Assembly (NCBI RefSeq): GCF_016859285.1 | Contig: NC_053418.1 | Coordinates: 2,076,001 to 2,140,000 of the forward strand | Source of the DNA: Xiphias gladius | Lineage: Eukaryota > Chordata > Actinopteri > Istiophoriformes > Xiphiidae | Reading direction: 5' to 3' | Length of the DNA: 64,000 bases | Translations under genes and position numbers: made by a program | The notes under the pieces: generated by a model | What the model saw: only the letters and a program-made list of their open reading frames with translations | What the model was told of the DNA's origin: nothing | The model's database searches: none | Shown here: positions 1 to 12,256 of the stretch, in pieces | Numbering within the stretch: the first letter of the stretch is position 1 | Layout: each line of letters starts with the position of its first letter

Positions 1-2690
1 GGCAGTCTGTTTTTCACAGATAATTAATGGTGAACTTCAACTAATGATATTTATTAACAAAAACTTGTGGCAAGTTTTTGGAGGAGGAAAACACGATCCA
101 CACTGGCTTTCCACATCAATGCACCGGCAGGAAGAACAGGAGTTAAAGCGATTTAGAAAATTTAAGAAAAACATCTGCTGCACCAGCTGAGGCCGAGTCC
201 AACCGCAAACATGTCTGACCTCACCGGCCTTTTCTCATCACGGAGCTGTTGCGCTTCATAACTCACAAATCTGCAGCTGTTGGAGGAGAAAAAAACAAAA
301 TGTGGCTGCGTCTTTGTGTGTGAGGGACAAAAGAAGGGGGGGAAGAGAGCGGTGAAGGACTGATATAGGTTTTTGAAAGTTTATACGATTCTGATTCTGG
401 TCATCTTCAGTTACCAACACCTGATATTTTGGGCAAATTTTAAAAGCAATGGCTTATTTTCATGCCAAAAAAGTCAAAGTACTCAGTGGTTTGTCTGCAA
501 GTTCTGTTCCTGTTCAGGTGTAAAAGCCTCTGTACCATTTTACCTTTAAAGGAACAGTCCGAGAGAGGGATCCAAATGCTTTATAGTACTTAAGGCAAAA
601 AGAAAGATTCCAAAATTTGTATGGACAATAAAATGTAATTTTATCAGAAAGGAAAGGATGACTGATTGATATCTGATAGTAAATAAAGATAAACAGCAGT
701 CTGAGGTTTTGTCACTGAATAACAGGAGCTGACTAAACAATCTCACCACAAGGGCCATTTAGTAGCTCCTTTGGAACATTCTATCATATCAAATGATCTT
801 CCTCAGCAGATGGAATTTGCCAAGTTATCTTGTAATTATAGATGTCTACATTTCCATTTTCTTCCTGAGCATTTCAAAGGCTTCTTGTCTATGCTGGATA
901 AAAGGTTGGGATTGAATGTTTAATCTCGATCTTGGAAACAACAGAATTTCATCTGTGTCATACAACAAGCTCCAGAACAGCTACTAAATGGACCTCGTGG
1001 TGAGATTGTATCACCAAGTCAACTCTTCATTAAACACAGTGCATCCCAGACATTTTTCTGGTTGCTGAATGAGTGTGGTGGGTCAGCTAATAACCCCTGA
1101 AGACTTCATTTGGTTTTATCAAGGTCACAAGACAATCTCCTAAAGCCCCCCTACATGGATTAGAATTTATTATTAAATATGGGCTGGAAATTCATTTTCA
1201 GTTTTTTCCATTTTGATTAATTCCCCAGTGTTTTTATTTTAGATTAATTATCTAACTTTTCACCAAGGCCGCAATTTCACAGCATAAAAACTTGTTGCAC
1301 AACTTACTGCAAAAGCTGTCAACATAAGCACTTAAACTAAGTCCGATGGCAATCAGATTTACACTGATGCACATGACACTAAAATGTCTCTTTCTGAACC
1401 TTAAAGAAGCACTGAACTGGAGGAGAGGGAGTTTTAGAAGATGGTTATGACAACTGATTAGTTTAATGTGATTGCTTCCTGTCTCATCTGCAAAGACGAC
1501 GCTGTCTTCTTTCAGGAATACAAACCCAGCGGCATTCATTCATAAGAAGAAGATAGTGATAAAACACTGATTACTTTAATGTTTTAGGTGCATACAAATC
1601 GCAAAGTCACCTAATATTGTCACTGAACAGAACCGATCAGCCACTGGCAGCAGCTTTACTGGTAATAATATATCTCCCAGAAAAACCCACATGGGCTGAA
1701 TCCACGAAATCTCTGAAAGCACGGAGGGCCGGCCAACTTTTAGTCTGCTGTGATTTAACTAAAGCTCCTCTTCCATCTGCTGGAAATCAATACCAGAGGA
1801 TGTTGTTGTGCTGCTGCTGTGGCTCCGGCTGATGCTCCGACATGTTTTAGAGTTCCCTGAGGAAGGTGACGCTAACAGTCCGCCTTACTTACGGACTTTC
1901 TCACAAACACAAGGAAACACACTGGCTTTTACTCAGACGCACGCACAAATAGATGCGCGGCAGCATATTTAAAGAAGTCGACCACACCCACAAAGAGTCT
2001 AACAAATGTGGGAGTACGTGAGAAGGCCACATTCAACGTCAATTACCAATACTGGCAAAACATCTCCATCATGACGAGGTAAAACTTAAAATCAGAGCAG
2101 TAACAGTAGGAAGACATTTCATTCCCGATTACACCAAACAAGGCAGAGAGTTCTTGACAAGTTATACTTCTGCAAAACTCCTGTCAGGATGCCACTTAGC
2201 AAGGCATTTCACCCCCAGTGGAGGCTCACTGGCCAGCAGTGCAGGCTTGTGGCTGTAATGGGCTGCTGCCAGGCTCACAATGTTCCCCAGAGCTCCACAA
2301 ACAATAAACCTGTAACAAAGCCAACAAAGCCAATGAGAATGCCAGACATGGAAAGGGTACAGAGTTGCGTAACAGAATAAACACAGGCAAATAAAATTAG
2401 AATAAACTGATTATAAAACAGAGATGTAAGTACAAAAGTCAGTCCAGGAGGATCTTTTTTAATAATTTATAACTGCAAAATGCAACTTTAGTGACATAAA
2501 AATAACTAATATCTAGATGCCCCATTTTCCCAAAATTAGTTTTTTCAGACGTTTTGGGAACTGTTGCTGCACTAGTTAATATTTTTATATATACAATACA
2601 GAAAATGCAAAAGGAAAAAACACCAAAACCAACTCTCCAGCGCTACATTCCTTTTTAGCCTCTTTCGGCTCATTGTTTTGGTTTTACAGG
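1..2690. other. Gene-free stretch
   Basis: AT-rich sequence with only short random ORFs on both strands. I see no splice-bounded conserved reading frame, RNA gene or clear repeat. Confidence 0.6.
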
Positions 2691-2694
2691 ACAT

Positions 2695-2965
2695 TTTCTG
2701 TATGTTTCTGCTCTGATAGACCCACTCTCCACTACCTGCCTGGCAGCAAACAGCAGACAGACACAGTCAGAGACCAGCTGGTGAACACAGTGGGGCATTT
2801 AGCAGCCTAAAAGCCAGATAATTTTCTCCCAGAGTCAAGAGCAGAGTGAACATTGGACTTAAATCGATTAGGTGAAACACAAACACAACTCCAATGGGAT
2901 GATCATGTTGCTCTGTGTCTTTTGGATGAGTAAATAGACTCCTGAATGCCAAGTCCACCACAGCA
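2695..2965. repeat. Dispersed repeat shared with 17095-17330
   Basis: The stretch CAGAGACCAGCTGGTGAACA and the flanking CACTACCTG, AACAGCAGACAGAC and GCATTTAGCAGC segments recur almost unchanged near 17145-17220. This is a second unnamed repeat family with no coding capacity. Confidence 0.65.
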
Positions 2966-3544
2966 ACTTTGTGCTGTCAGAAGTTGAAGCTATTCAGCGT
3001 GTGGAGTTCTTTTGCCCCCAAGTGGCCAGAAATGCTCAGTTAATGCAGCTTCAAGTAATTTCCTAGGTGAAAAAGTGCCACAACATTTGATGCTAAAAGC
3101 TTAAAAGACCTCAGATTTACTTGTTTTTTGAATAGCTCACTTTGAGCTCTGTGAATGTATGATTAGCTCTTGTCAGTATTTTTGACATTTGTCAGTTCGT
3201 GACCTTCCTGTTGTCTCAGTTTGACAGCTCTTAACAGGGGCGGACAGCTGAGGTCAGGCCTCATGTCACTGTGAGGGCAGAACACTGTAATGACGTTTTA
3301 TGGGATCAGATAATAGTCAGGGAAACATCGACTCTTTCATTTCAAATGCAGCAGTCCATTTCCACTGCAGACACGTCGCATTGTGACGAAGGACTTTGTG
3401 TTTATACACTGCTTATTCACTCAAGAAAGTTTGAAGAAGTTTTTTTATTGACATTTCTATAAAATGTCAAACAATGGTGAAAATATTTTTTTATATGTCA
3501 TTTTCAGAGCCCACAGTTATGTCTTTGAATATTTAAATGTTTTG

Positions 3545-4115
3545 TTCGACAGGCAGTCCAAAGCTCAAAAAAATTAAATATTACTATCATATATGCCAAA
3601 CAAAAGCACCAAATCCTCACATTTGAGAAACTTGAACGAGCAGAAGTTTGACATATTTGATTGAAAAATGACTTAATGATTAATCATCGACCACGATAGT
3701 AACAATTTTCTGTCAGTCGATTAGTCGTCTAGCTCTGTCTGGCTACACAAGGTTAAGTCTAAAGCTGGTATTCTTGTGACTTAGTCTGCCTGATACAGTT
3801 GGAACTACGGTGGCAACTGAAGATATTTTCATTATCAATTAATCTGCCAATTACTTCCGTGATTCATCGATTAGTTGCTTGATTTATAAAATGTCAGCAA
3901 ATGGCAAAAAAAAAAAAAAAAAAAAATACCATCACAGTTTCTCAGAGTCCAAGGTAACATCTTCAAACGCTTTGTTTAGTCCAAACCAAAGTCCAAAATT
4001 CAAATGTAATCAGTTTACAATGATGTAAAACAGAGGAAATCAGAAAGCCTCGTACTGGAGGAGCAGGAACAAGCAAATCTTTGGCATTTGTTTGATTAAA
4101 CGATTATTATTAAAA
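3545..4115. repeat. Two copies of a palindromic ATCGAT-rich dispersed repeat
   Basis: Copies at about 3545-3735 and 3808-4115 share motifs: TCATCGATTAGTTG, AAATGTCAGCAAATGG, AGTCCAAAACC-like and TCAGTTTACAATGATGTAAAA blocks. A poly-A run lies at 3907-3926. This family recurs about 14 times in the window. Confidence 0.65.
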
Positions 4116-5788
4116 TACAGGGACAGTAAAGACACACACAACAATGAAGGGAGAGAGAGAAGTGTAGGACATGCAGCAAATCAATCCGGGGACATTATAT
4201 TTACATGATGTGCATCTTAATCTTGTCCTGCCTCCAGGACACCTGATACAGTAAGTTCTCAATAATTATATAAACGGGGTGGACAATGTAAGTATGATGC
4301 AAATCGATTATGCAGCACTGCAAACTACAGCCTCCAAAACAACTATGAAGTTGAATCAACACCTCTCTAAAACCATTTCAACAAAAACTCAGCATTAGAA
4401 CTTTTATGAAGGGAGGATTTATTGCAGGGATGTTGTGTTAGACTGCTTTAGTTTAAGTAGGTGCCCTAATAAACTGGCAACTGAGTTTCTGAGTGAAATC
4501 CGGAGTGAAAAATCAACTAATTGACTAAGGCTCAACCGAGGCAGGGTTTTACGTAGTAAACAAGTCAGATTGGTGCTTACACAGTCACTGTAGCTGTAAA
4601 TCTGAAAGCAAAGAGTGACTAACAGAAAATCAACTGCTGTTCTAGGTTTCGTGGGAAATGATTCTAATGATGTGTTGATCTCATCAACCAGTCAAATTAA
4701 AAGTACCTGAATTGGTCAGTGATTTACACTAATGTGAAATTAACCTTTACCATTCCAAAGTTATCGGCAGATAAATGTAATCATCATTTTGCCTGTAAAG
4801 GATGTCCTAACATGGTTTAACCGTCAATACAAGAAACTCTGACTTTGGCCTGAATCCCATTGGTAAGAGCAGGATGAGCTTTTAATTACAGAAACTCTTC
4901 TGACACAAATCCCAAATTAAACGTGTCCTTAAACTACGAGCCGCTTAGTCTCTTTTCATTTAATCTCACTGGATAAAACACGTCTGAAAGTATAAGAACA
5001 CATCCATGAATCCAACCTGTCTGTCTCCTGCTCTCCTGAATGTCTGGTAATAATCCTCGCCATCCCAGCAGACACTTGTCCTGACCAGCAGTCCACAGGT
5101 CCACCGGCTCCGGCACCACATCACGGTATTGCTCAGAACCAGACCAGAAACCTCGGGATCCAAACACACCTGGAACCCATCAATAAGCCTCGAGTGCTCC
5201 CACTCCCCTTGTCACAGATTGGCCGAACCCCCCCGACAAAACGACGCTCTGCTTGTACATGTTTACTTTGCAGCTGTGTCAACAACACGAGGAACAACAC
5301 TAGAAAAAATTAACTTAAGCTGGGGAAAAAAAAAAATAGGTTCATACATAGCACTAGCAACAACAACAACAATACTGCAACATGTGGTGCCAGACACTTG
5401 AACGGAACATGAAAGTTCAAGAGGCAATAAAATTCAAAGGGATTTCCCCGATGAACTTCAAACAGGAGTTTCCTCCATCCACGGGCTCACAGGTATTGTC
5501 GGTAGCTGGTTCAGTTTACCTGCTCAACAACTTTGCCGGGTGACCAGCCATTATTGTGAATCGTGTTAGCGTGTAGAGCCTTGTTGCATTCAGCTGGTAG
5601 AATAGTGACGATGCAATCAAGCATTCACGTTCTGCGTCAAATTAAAAAAAATAAAAGTTTCCTGTCCGTTTCTAAGGCTTGGATGAACTTCTGTACTTAA
5701 TTTATCTGTTAATGAAAAACGTCCACTTCTTACACCATGGCTACAACAGCAGTTAAAAGGATGAAGTCCCCTCACTCCATTTGGGGGT

Positions 5789-6242
5789 GGGCAGCAACTA
5801 ATGAATATTTCATTATCAAATAATCTGCCAATTATTGTTGTTCATCTTTTTAAAGAACTACATTTAACCAATAAGAATCCTTAATATTTATTCAATATTA
5901 AGTTCAATATTCATCTACAATTCTGCATAGCAATGTAAAAACAACTGCTGCAAATAATGACTATTTTTATCATTGATTCATCCAACTATTATTTCTCCAT
6001 TAATTGATTAATTGATTAGAATGGCCCTTATAATTTCTCCAAGGGGTTCAAGGTGACATCTTCAAATGTCCTGTTTTGTCCTATCAATAGTCCAAAACCC
6101 AAATACATTCAGTTTATGTTTGTGTTAGATGAGGAAAATCATCAAGTTGGAAAAGCTGGAATCAGGGAATGTTTGCCGTTTTTGCTTAAATATATACTAA
6201 ACGTAATTTTCTGTTGATCAACTAATTGTTGCAGCTCTACTA
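5789..6242. repeat. Palindromic ATCGAT-rich dispersed repeat copy
   Basis: GCAGCAACTAATGAATATTT at the left and GATCAACTAATTGTTGCAGC at the right mirror each other. The interior has the family's CAAGGTGACATCTTCAAATG and CATTCAGTTTATG blocks. Confidence 0.65.
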
Positions 6243-7176
6243 TAGTCAATATGTGTCATTTGTGCCATATGACGTATAGGTGGGGGTGCCCATTGAGAGG
6301 GACGATGAAAAAAATGAATTAATGTGAAGGGGTACCTAGGTCAGAAAGGTTTCTGAACCACTGGCTTAGGTTGAGAGACAAAACAGATTCTGGAAAATAG
6401 AGGAAACTGAACCGAGGTAGGTAAAGGTTTAACTGAAGAACAACTTGGCAATGACTTGACGCTAACTTTCAAGTATCCAAGGTGAGATTTTATTTTTCTT
6501 TTACAGAGCCACAGATGCCTTGTCTCTGCTGCACTGGGAAATAAATCCCATGACAAGGTGTCCCAGAAGCGGCTCCTGGGAGCTCAGAGGCCCGCCCGTC
6601 GGCGAGCTGCCTCTTACAGCCGCTGGATTTATTCCCTGCCATTATTTCAGCCTGCAGGGCCATTCAGGTGCTCCTCTTCCAAGGTCCTGGCATTTAAAAA
6701 TGCTTTGTCATGCCAACTGCAGCCAACTGGGGATCGCTACAAAATTGGCTCTGCTCTGAGGCAACGTGACAACTGTCGCCCAGGCTGAGAAACACATAAA
6801 CCTGCCTCTCTTTGTTTGCTTAGTAAATTGTACTGTCCGAAAAATAATGCTGTGCATGATATATGCACAGCATTAATGATATATCCACAGCATTGTTTAG
6901 AATTGGTTATCAAACCGAGTTTCATCTTTTCATTTGATTCACTTAACCTTCCCTGTTGTTTGCTGTTTCTTTCTGTTTCTCGTGTCTTTGAGGTGAGATA
7001 TGTCTGTCATCGCCAGGGATTTATTATCTAACCTGCAAAAGTCAATCGCTGCATCTCTGCTTTCGGACATTTTAAATGCTGTCTATATCATCTGTCATAA
7101 TACAGAACAAATCCAACGGGCAAGTATGCAAAGTTTCTGTGCCTTGGACAACTCTGTCCATCAAATTTCAGGTACA

Positions 7177-7985
7177 GCAGTGGTGAAAAAAAAAACAACG
7201 CTCAGATCCTTTACTTGAGTAAAAGGACAAATACATCAGTACAGAAATACTCCATTACAAGTAAAGGTCAATAATGAATTCAAAATCCTACTTAAGTAAA
7301 AGTAGAGAAGTATTATCAGCAAAAAGCACTTATAGTGTCAAAACCGAAAGTACTCATTCTGCAGTCAGGGGTCATTATACAGTCCATGACGATCAGACGC
7401 TTAATACTGTTTTACTGCTGTAGCCACTGAAGGTGGTTTTTAGGAGTGTTTTGGCCACTTTATATACAGTTAGATAGTTCAGTCCAGTGGTTCCCAACCT
7501 AGGGGTCAGGCCCCTTCAAAGGGTCACAAGATAAAGCTAAAGGGTCGTGAGATGATTAATGGGAGAGGAAAGGAAAAAACAAAGTTCTGGTACAGAAATT
7601 TTTTTTAATTTTTTTCTCGAATCTTTGCTGTTCTTTTTGAAATATTGGATCTTTTTCCCATTTGAGCTATGAACAGTTATTTTTTCTGGAACTTGACAAG
7701 AAGACAACAGACAGTGTTTTTGTAAAGTGTCAAAAGCCAAAAAGGTTGGAAACCACTGGTTCAATCCTTAACAACAAATTGTATTTAATAAAATTGTCGT
7801 ATGTGTTTTATGTAAAATCTTAATTTGAAAAGTAACAAGTAACTGCAGCTGTCAAATTAAAGTTGTGGAGTAAAATTAAAAAATATTAAAATATTATAAA
7901 TAAATTAAAATATTTCCCTCTGAAATGTGGAGGAATTGCACCTGAGCACATTACCACAGTGAATGTACTTAGGTATTTTCCAATA
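7177..7985. mobile_element. Tol2-like hAT MITE with a nested second MITE
   Basis: It begins CAGTGGTGAAAA and contains ACTTAAGTAAAAGTA and TACTTGAGTAAAAG blocks, like the ends of Tol2/hAT elements in fish. It runs to about 7985 with GAATGTACTTAGG. A second element, 7485-7758, is nested inside. There is no transposase. Confidence 0.6.
7485..7758. mobile_element. Short MITE with CAGTGGTTCCCAACCT ends
   Basis: Near-perfect terminal inverted repeats: CAGTGGTTCCCAACCT at 7485-7500 and AGGTTGGAAACCACTG at 7743-7758. They enclose about 240 bp with the family's GGGTCACAAGATAAA block. It sits inside the hAT-type MITE at 7177-7985, so it inserted later. Confidence 0.75.
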
Positions 7986-7999
7986 CTTATGGATAAAAT

Positions 8000-10900
8000 G
8001 AACTAATCTGCTAATGATAACAGTTAAACATATTGGCTTGGCCACAAAAACTACTAAGTCTATATTAAAATATGCACTATGCAACTTCTTGTACATGAAA
8101 TTGTTGTAGATTTCTGTTTGACTATAATCCCATGTGTTCAGACCTAAATCCTCTCCCTCCTCTTTATATAACTTTTTAATGAAGCTGATCAATTCCAGGG
8201 CATGAACCAGCGTCCTGTGAGCTCGGCCAGTTGTGAGATGCAGATGAAACATAAAGACACCAAAAATAGCAAAGCTAAATTTCAAGTAATCCTTTCTGCT
8301 CCACCTGTTGCTAATATTTTCTGATAGCCCCTCCCTGTCCAGTAGTTGTCCCCAGTGCGTTCCCACTTTTCCACATCACCTCGACATCCCCCTGTACACC
8401 TGTTCCCAATTCCTCCATCACTTCCGCTGTATACAAACCTGCCCCTGAGCCATAGTTCCGCTACCATTTTGTTTATCCTATCGGCAGCTTTCCACCGTTC
8501 TGTCTAGGTATTGTGTCTGCCTTGTTTTTGACCCTTATCTGCCGCTTTTGGACTTCTGCCTGCCTGTTTATGCCCCTTTGGACTTGGTTGTTTGCTGCTG
8601 AACCTTTTTTCAGATCATTTCTGGGGGCTTTGTGAGCCAAGTGGGAGTTAAGAGTGAGGGACTAATAGTACATTTACTGCCCGAGGAAGAAAATCTGCAT
8701 ACTGTTGCATTTTAAAAACAGAACACTGGGCAGGAGTGTAATTGTGCAACAAGTGAAAAATTAAATCATGTCTGCTCCTTTAGTCTGATTTAGTACGTGA
8801 TCACTAGCTTTTACAATTAAATACTCCACTCACGATGGTCTTTATTTGTTGAGAACTGTCTCAGTGTTGATACTTCAATAATATACAATTCCTCAGAGAG
8901 TCAACACCTACTGAGCGTTCACAGTGAACATTATCAACCAGTCTGCAGACATCCATGCGTTTCCTTTAGCCGAGCAACAGTTTGACAGCTCGATCACTCT
9001 GGCAGCCGAGAACACGCGGCTGCTGTTAAACTTTCTATCATCTTTAGCTCTCAACAACTAATCGGATTTCTACACATCGCTGTTTTTCTGACCCGCTTCA
9101 TAAACAACTGCTCTGTCTTGTAAACTGAAAGTTAAAGTTGATCGCGGCATATAGGACTTCACAGCTTTTAGGTGAAAGATAACAGTATTACCGGTATTTT
9201 TTTTTTTTTTTTTGTGGACGTTTTTCCACTCAAGTTTTACTTCTAAAAACGGTGGAGGGAAACGCACCTAGAGCTTCACCCAACCTCAATCTGAGCAGAG
9301 GTCTGGTCAGCCAAAACACCTGTTTACTGCCGTGTCTGAGAAAGAAAAGCAACAAATCTTTACATTTAATTAGATGGAAAAAGGAAAATCTTTAGCACTT
9401 TTGCTTAAAAAATTAGTAAAGCGATTATTTGATTATCAAAATAGTTGCACTGATTTTCTGTTGAACGACTGGTCAATTACTCAACTAATCATTCCAGCTC
9501 TAGTGCAGAGCCTTCCATATACGATTCACCGGTTGTGACACGTAACAAGAGTACTCCAGTGATTATGAATGCCACATTTTTTTAGTCCCCAATATAGGTC
9601 TAGCACCAAAAACACAGGATACTACGTTTCCCACAAGTAGGATCTTTCTGTTACACCCTCGCCACAGGCTGTCTGTTATAAATTTCTAGTCTCCGACCCC
9701 AAGCTGAGATAACCCTGATGACTTCACTGTGATTTCATCAGCAGTTATTTTCTCAGACTCGATAACTTTTCACAGCCTAGTGGTTCCCCTTTACTGTAAG
9801 ACAAATCTTTATGAATACCTCCTATGACTGCCTGGACTTTATGTCAACCACATCACCCATCTCGGCCATAATGCAACAGACTGACAGCAGGGAGACAAAC
9901 TGAGCGTCTTCGTTTGACCCCAGAGAAGAATTCAGGCCACATGAAACTCGATCAGGTGTTGCCTGACGAGAGACGCCGAGGGACACTGAGGGACAGACTG
10001 AGTGTGTGTGAGAAAAGTAACAGCAGACACTGCTTCAAACTCTCACACAGCAGAGTATCAAATCTAATTAAATATTATTGTTAGAGCACATTTCCTACCA
10101 TAATATAACCTCAGGTTCTCTACAGATGAAGTGAAAAACCGTTCAGGGTCATGAACAACAGGTTGGAATGAGATAATAAAATTCCGACACAGACTGGAAA
10201 CGAAAGCTCTTGTGTCAGGATTTTCTTGGTTTTGCAGCAGGAAGGCCCAAACTCAGTAGTAAACACATGTTCAGTATTTCCACAGGTGGAGAGTTTCTTG
10301 GTGGAATCTATGTGCACTTGAAGGCATCATTCTGGCCACCTTCAGTCAGTGTACTCAAAGTCCACACAGACTTTTGAAAGCTCTGTCATACAGCCCGGAG
10401 GGCACAGTCTAACACCTGCATGTCTAAAACTAGAGCTCCATTATAGATATTATTGTTATCATGTAAGAAATGGCCTGAGCAGTTTTGCTTTTATCATGAG
10501 GCTGGTAAAAGCAAAACTGCTCAGTGGGGACACAGGAACAGGAGAATTAATAATCTACAGGGAAAAAAAACTATTAACAAATAGAAAAGTTTAAAATAAA
10601 ACACATAAAACAAACAGGCTGTGCCCAAATAAAAAAAGGACACCGCAAAACTCCCTGATCAAAACCAATCACTCACAACATCTGCCTGCGTCTCTGCATT
10701 GTTTTCAGTCTCAGGATTCATTAGCAAGGTGACACAGGAACACAGTCATTAGGCACCGTGGGATTACAGCAGACATGATTGAACATGCCAAAATATCAAA
10801 GGGCACAGCCTCCTCTGCAGGGAGACGGTTGCCTGGGTATGCAGGGTTTTTTCGGCAGTGGCAGCTCGGCACAAAACTATACAGGGCTGAACGAAGGCCG

Positions 10901-11290
10901 CGTTCGTACCAAGCATGTGTCTGAGCCGTCTGCTAAGGTAGTTAAGAACAATGATACCAACTCAGCAGATACCAACAGAAAACAGCCGTTCCCATGTGAA
11001 CAGAGGCGTTACTCATTTCAAGCAAACAGCCTCAAATCGTGAGTCAAGATGAGCTGAAAAGTCGCTTGATGAACCGCAGAAAAGGAAAACAACAACAGGC
11101 CTGACACATTTCCAGAAGTGCTACTAGTGAGCCATGTGACTTTTGTTTACAAACCCTAATTGGCTTTTAATTGGTTGGAGGTGTGAAACAAAAAACAAAC
11201 CAAGAGCGAAATCAACCTTTCTACTCTGGATCAGACCAGAAAATAATGTATAAAGCAACAGCTGTGATTATCCTTTTCATCCGTAAGGAC
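8000..11290. other. Gene-free stretch with repeat fragments
   Basis: Contains a partial ATCGAT-type repeat (about 9350-9505) and the hairpin at 10475. Minus ORFs at 7905-8366 and 10120-10317 show no family resemblance and no coding composition. Confidence 0.55.
10475..10524. repeat. Perfect 19-bp inverted repeat, 12-nt loop
   Basis: CTGAGCAGTTTTGCTTTTA at 10475-10493 and its exact reverse complement at 10506-10524. It lies in gene-free sequence. Confidence 0.9.
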
Positions 11291-11499
11291 AAGTTTACAC
11301 TGTGAACCACACAAATAATGAACCACACACAAATATATCACTGACTCTCCTTCAAACACTTGTATATTTCATTTACATTTGTACAAGCGCACAAATAAAC
11401 ACAAGCACACAGCTGCAGTCCTGCACGAATACACTGACATGTGCACACAAACAAACACATACATCAAGACCTACAAAATGTTAAACGCACATGCTAACA

Positions 11500-11695
11500 C
11501 TGCGGCACGGAACACACACACACACAGACACATAAACACACACACACTTATGTACTTCCTGGGATACTACTAAATGTAGAAAGTGCTTAAGCATATTTTT
11601 TTGTTTTTGTTTTTTAAAACTAAAAAAAAAAAACATTTTTTTTTTTTTTTTTTTTTTTTTGAGAATGATGGTACAGCACTGATCATCGCCCGACA

Positions 11696-11767
<72 letters not shown>

Positions 11768-11908
11768 CACTATAAATACATAAATGTACTCAGCAGTACA
11801 TAGTATGTCACTCATCAGGGCACAGAAACAGATATGAATGCGCACACAAACACACACACACACACACTTGCACAAACACATGCAATTACAATTTAATGTA
11901 TGCTTACA

Positions 11909-11965
<57 letters not shown>
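11500..11965. repeat. CA microsatellite cluster with poly-T
   Basis: Long (CA)n tracts at about 11696-11765 and 11910-11964, with shorter ones at 11511-11550 and 11845-11870 and a poly-T run at about 11636-11660. ORFs made of Cys-Val or His-Thr repeats here are artefacts of the microsatellite. Confidence 0.95.
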
Positions 11966-11968
<3 letters not shown>

Positions 11969-12121
11969 TAATGAGCACATTCATACATGCATACATGAGC
12001 CTGTTTGAATACACTCGTGGTCTCACACAGACACATACTGCATGAACATGTCTGCAAACACAGACACACACACACATAATGCCAGCTCTGTGCAGTCTGG
12101 CGGTGTGTCGTCAGGGCTCAC

Positions 12122-12256
12122 CAAGTCGTCCAGGATGCTGACGGGGAAATCGAACATGCACATCTTGACGGGCTGAGCGAGGGCTCTGTGCAGGCTGAAC
12201 AGCGACTTGGCTTCCATGCTGCACAGCGAACGCAGCACCCGGCCGCCGCTCGACAG
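12122..12256 (-). CDS. Unrecognised putative coding exon (minus strand)
   Basis: A GC-rich, 45-codon open stretch on the minus strand ends in a good donor (GACTTG|GTGAGC). It reads VLRSLCSMEAKSLFSLHRA, then LAQPVKMCMFDFPVSILDDL. Amino-acid composition and codon choice look coding, unlike the surrounding sequence. An internal ATG (MEAKSL...) has A at -3 and G at +4 and could be a translation start, making this a first coding exon of a gene running off the left side of the window. The acceptor assumed at 12257 (GTGAG) is weak, which also favours a first exon. I do not recognise the protein family. No second exon could be placed in 1-12121. Confidence 0.4.

Noticed and set aside
7905..8366. 153-codon minus-strand ORF
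   Set aside because: AT-rich, no motifs, starts inside a MITE; no splice or homology support.
11570..11980. ORFs of Cys-Val or His-Thr repeats
   Set aside because: Translations of the CA microsatellites and poly-T; not genes.
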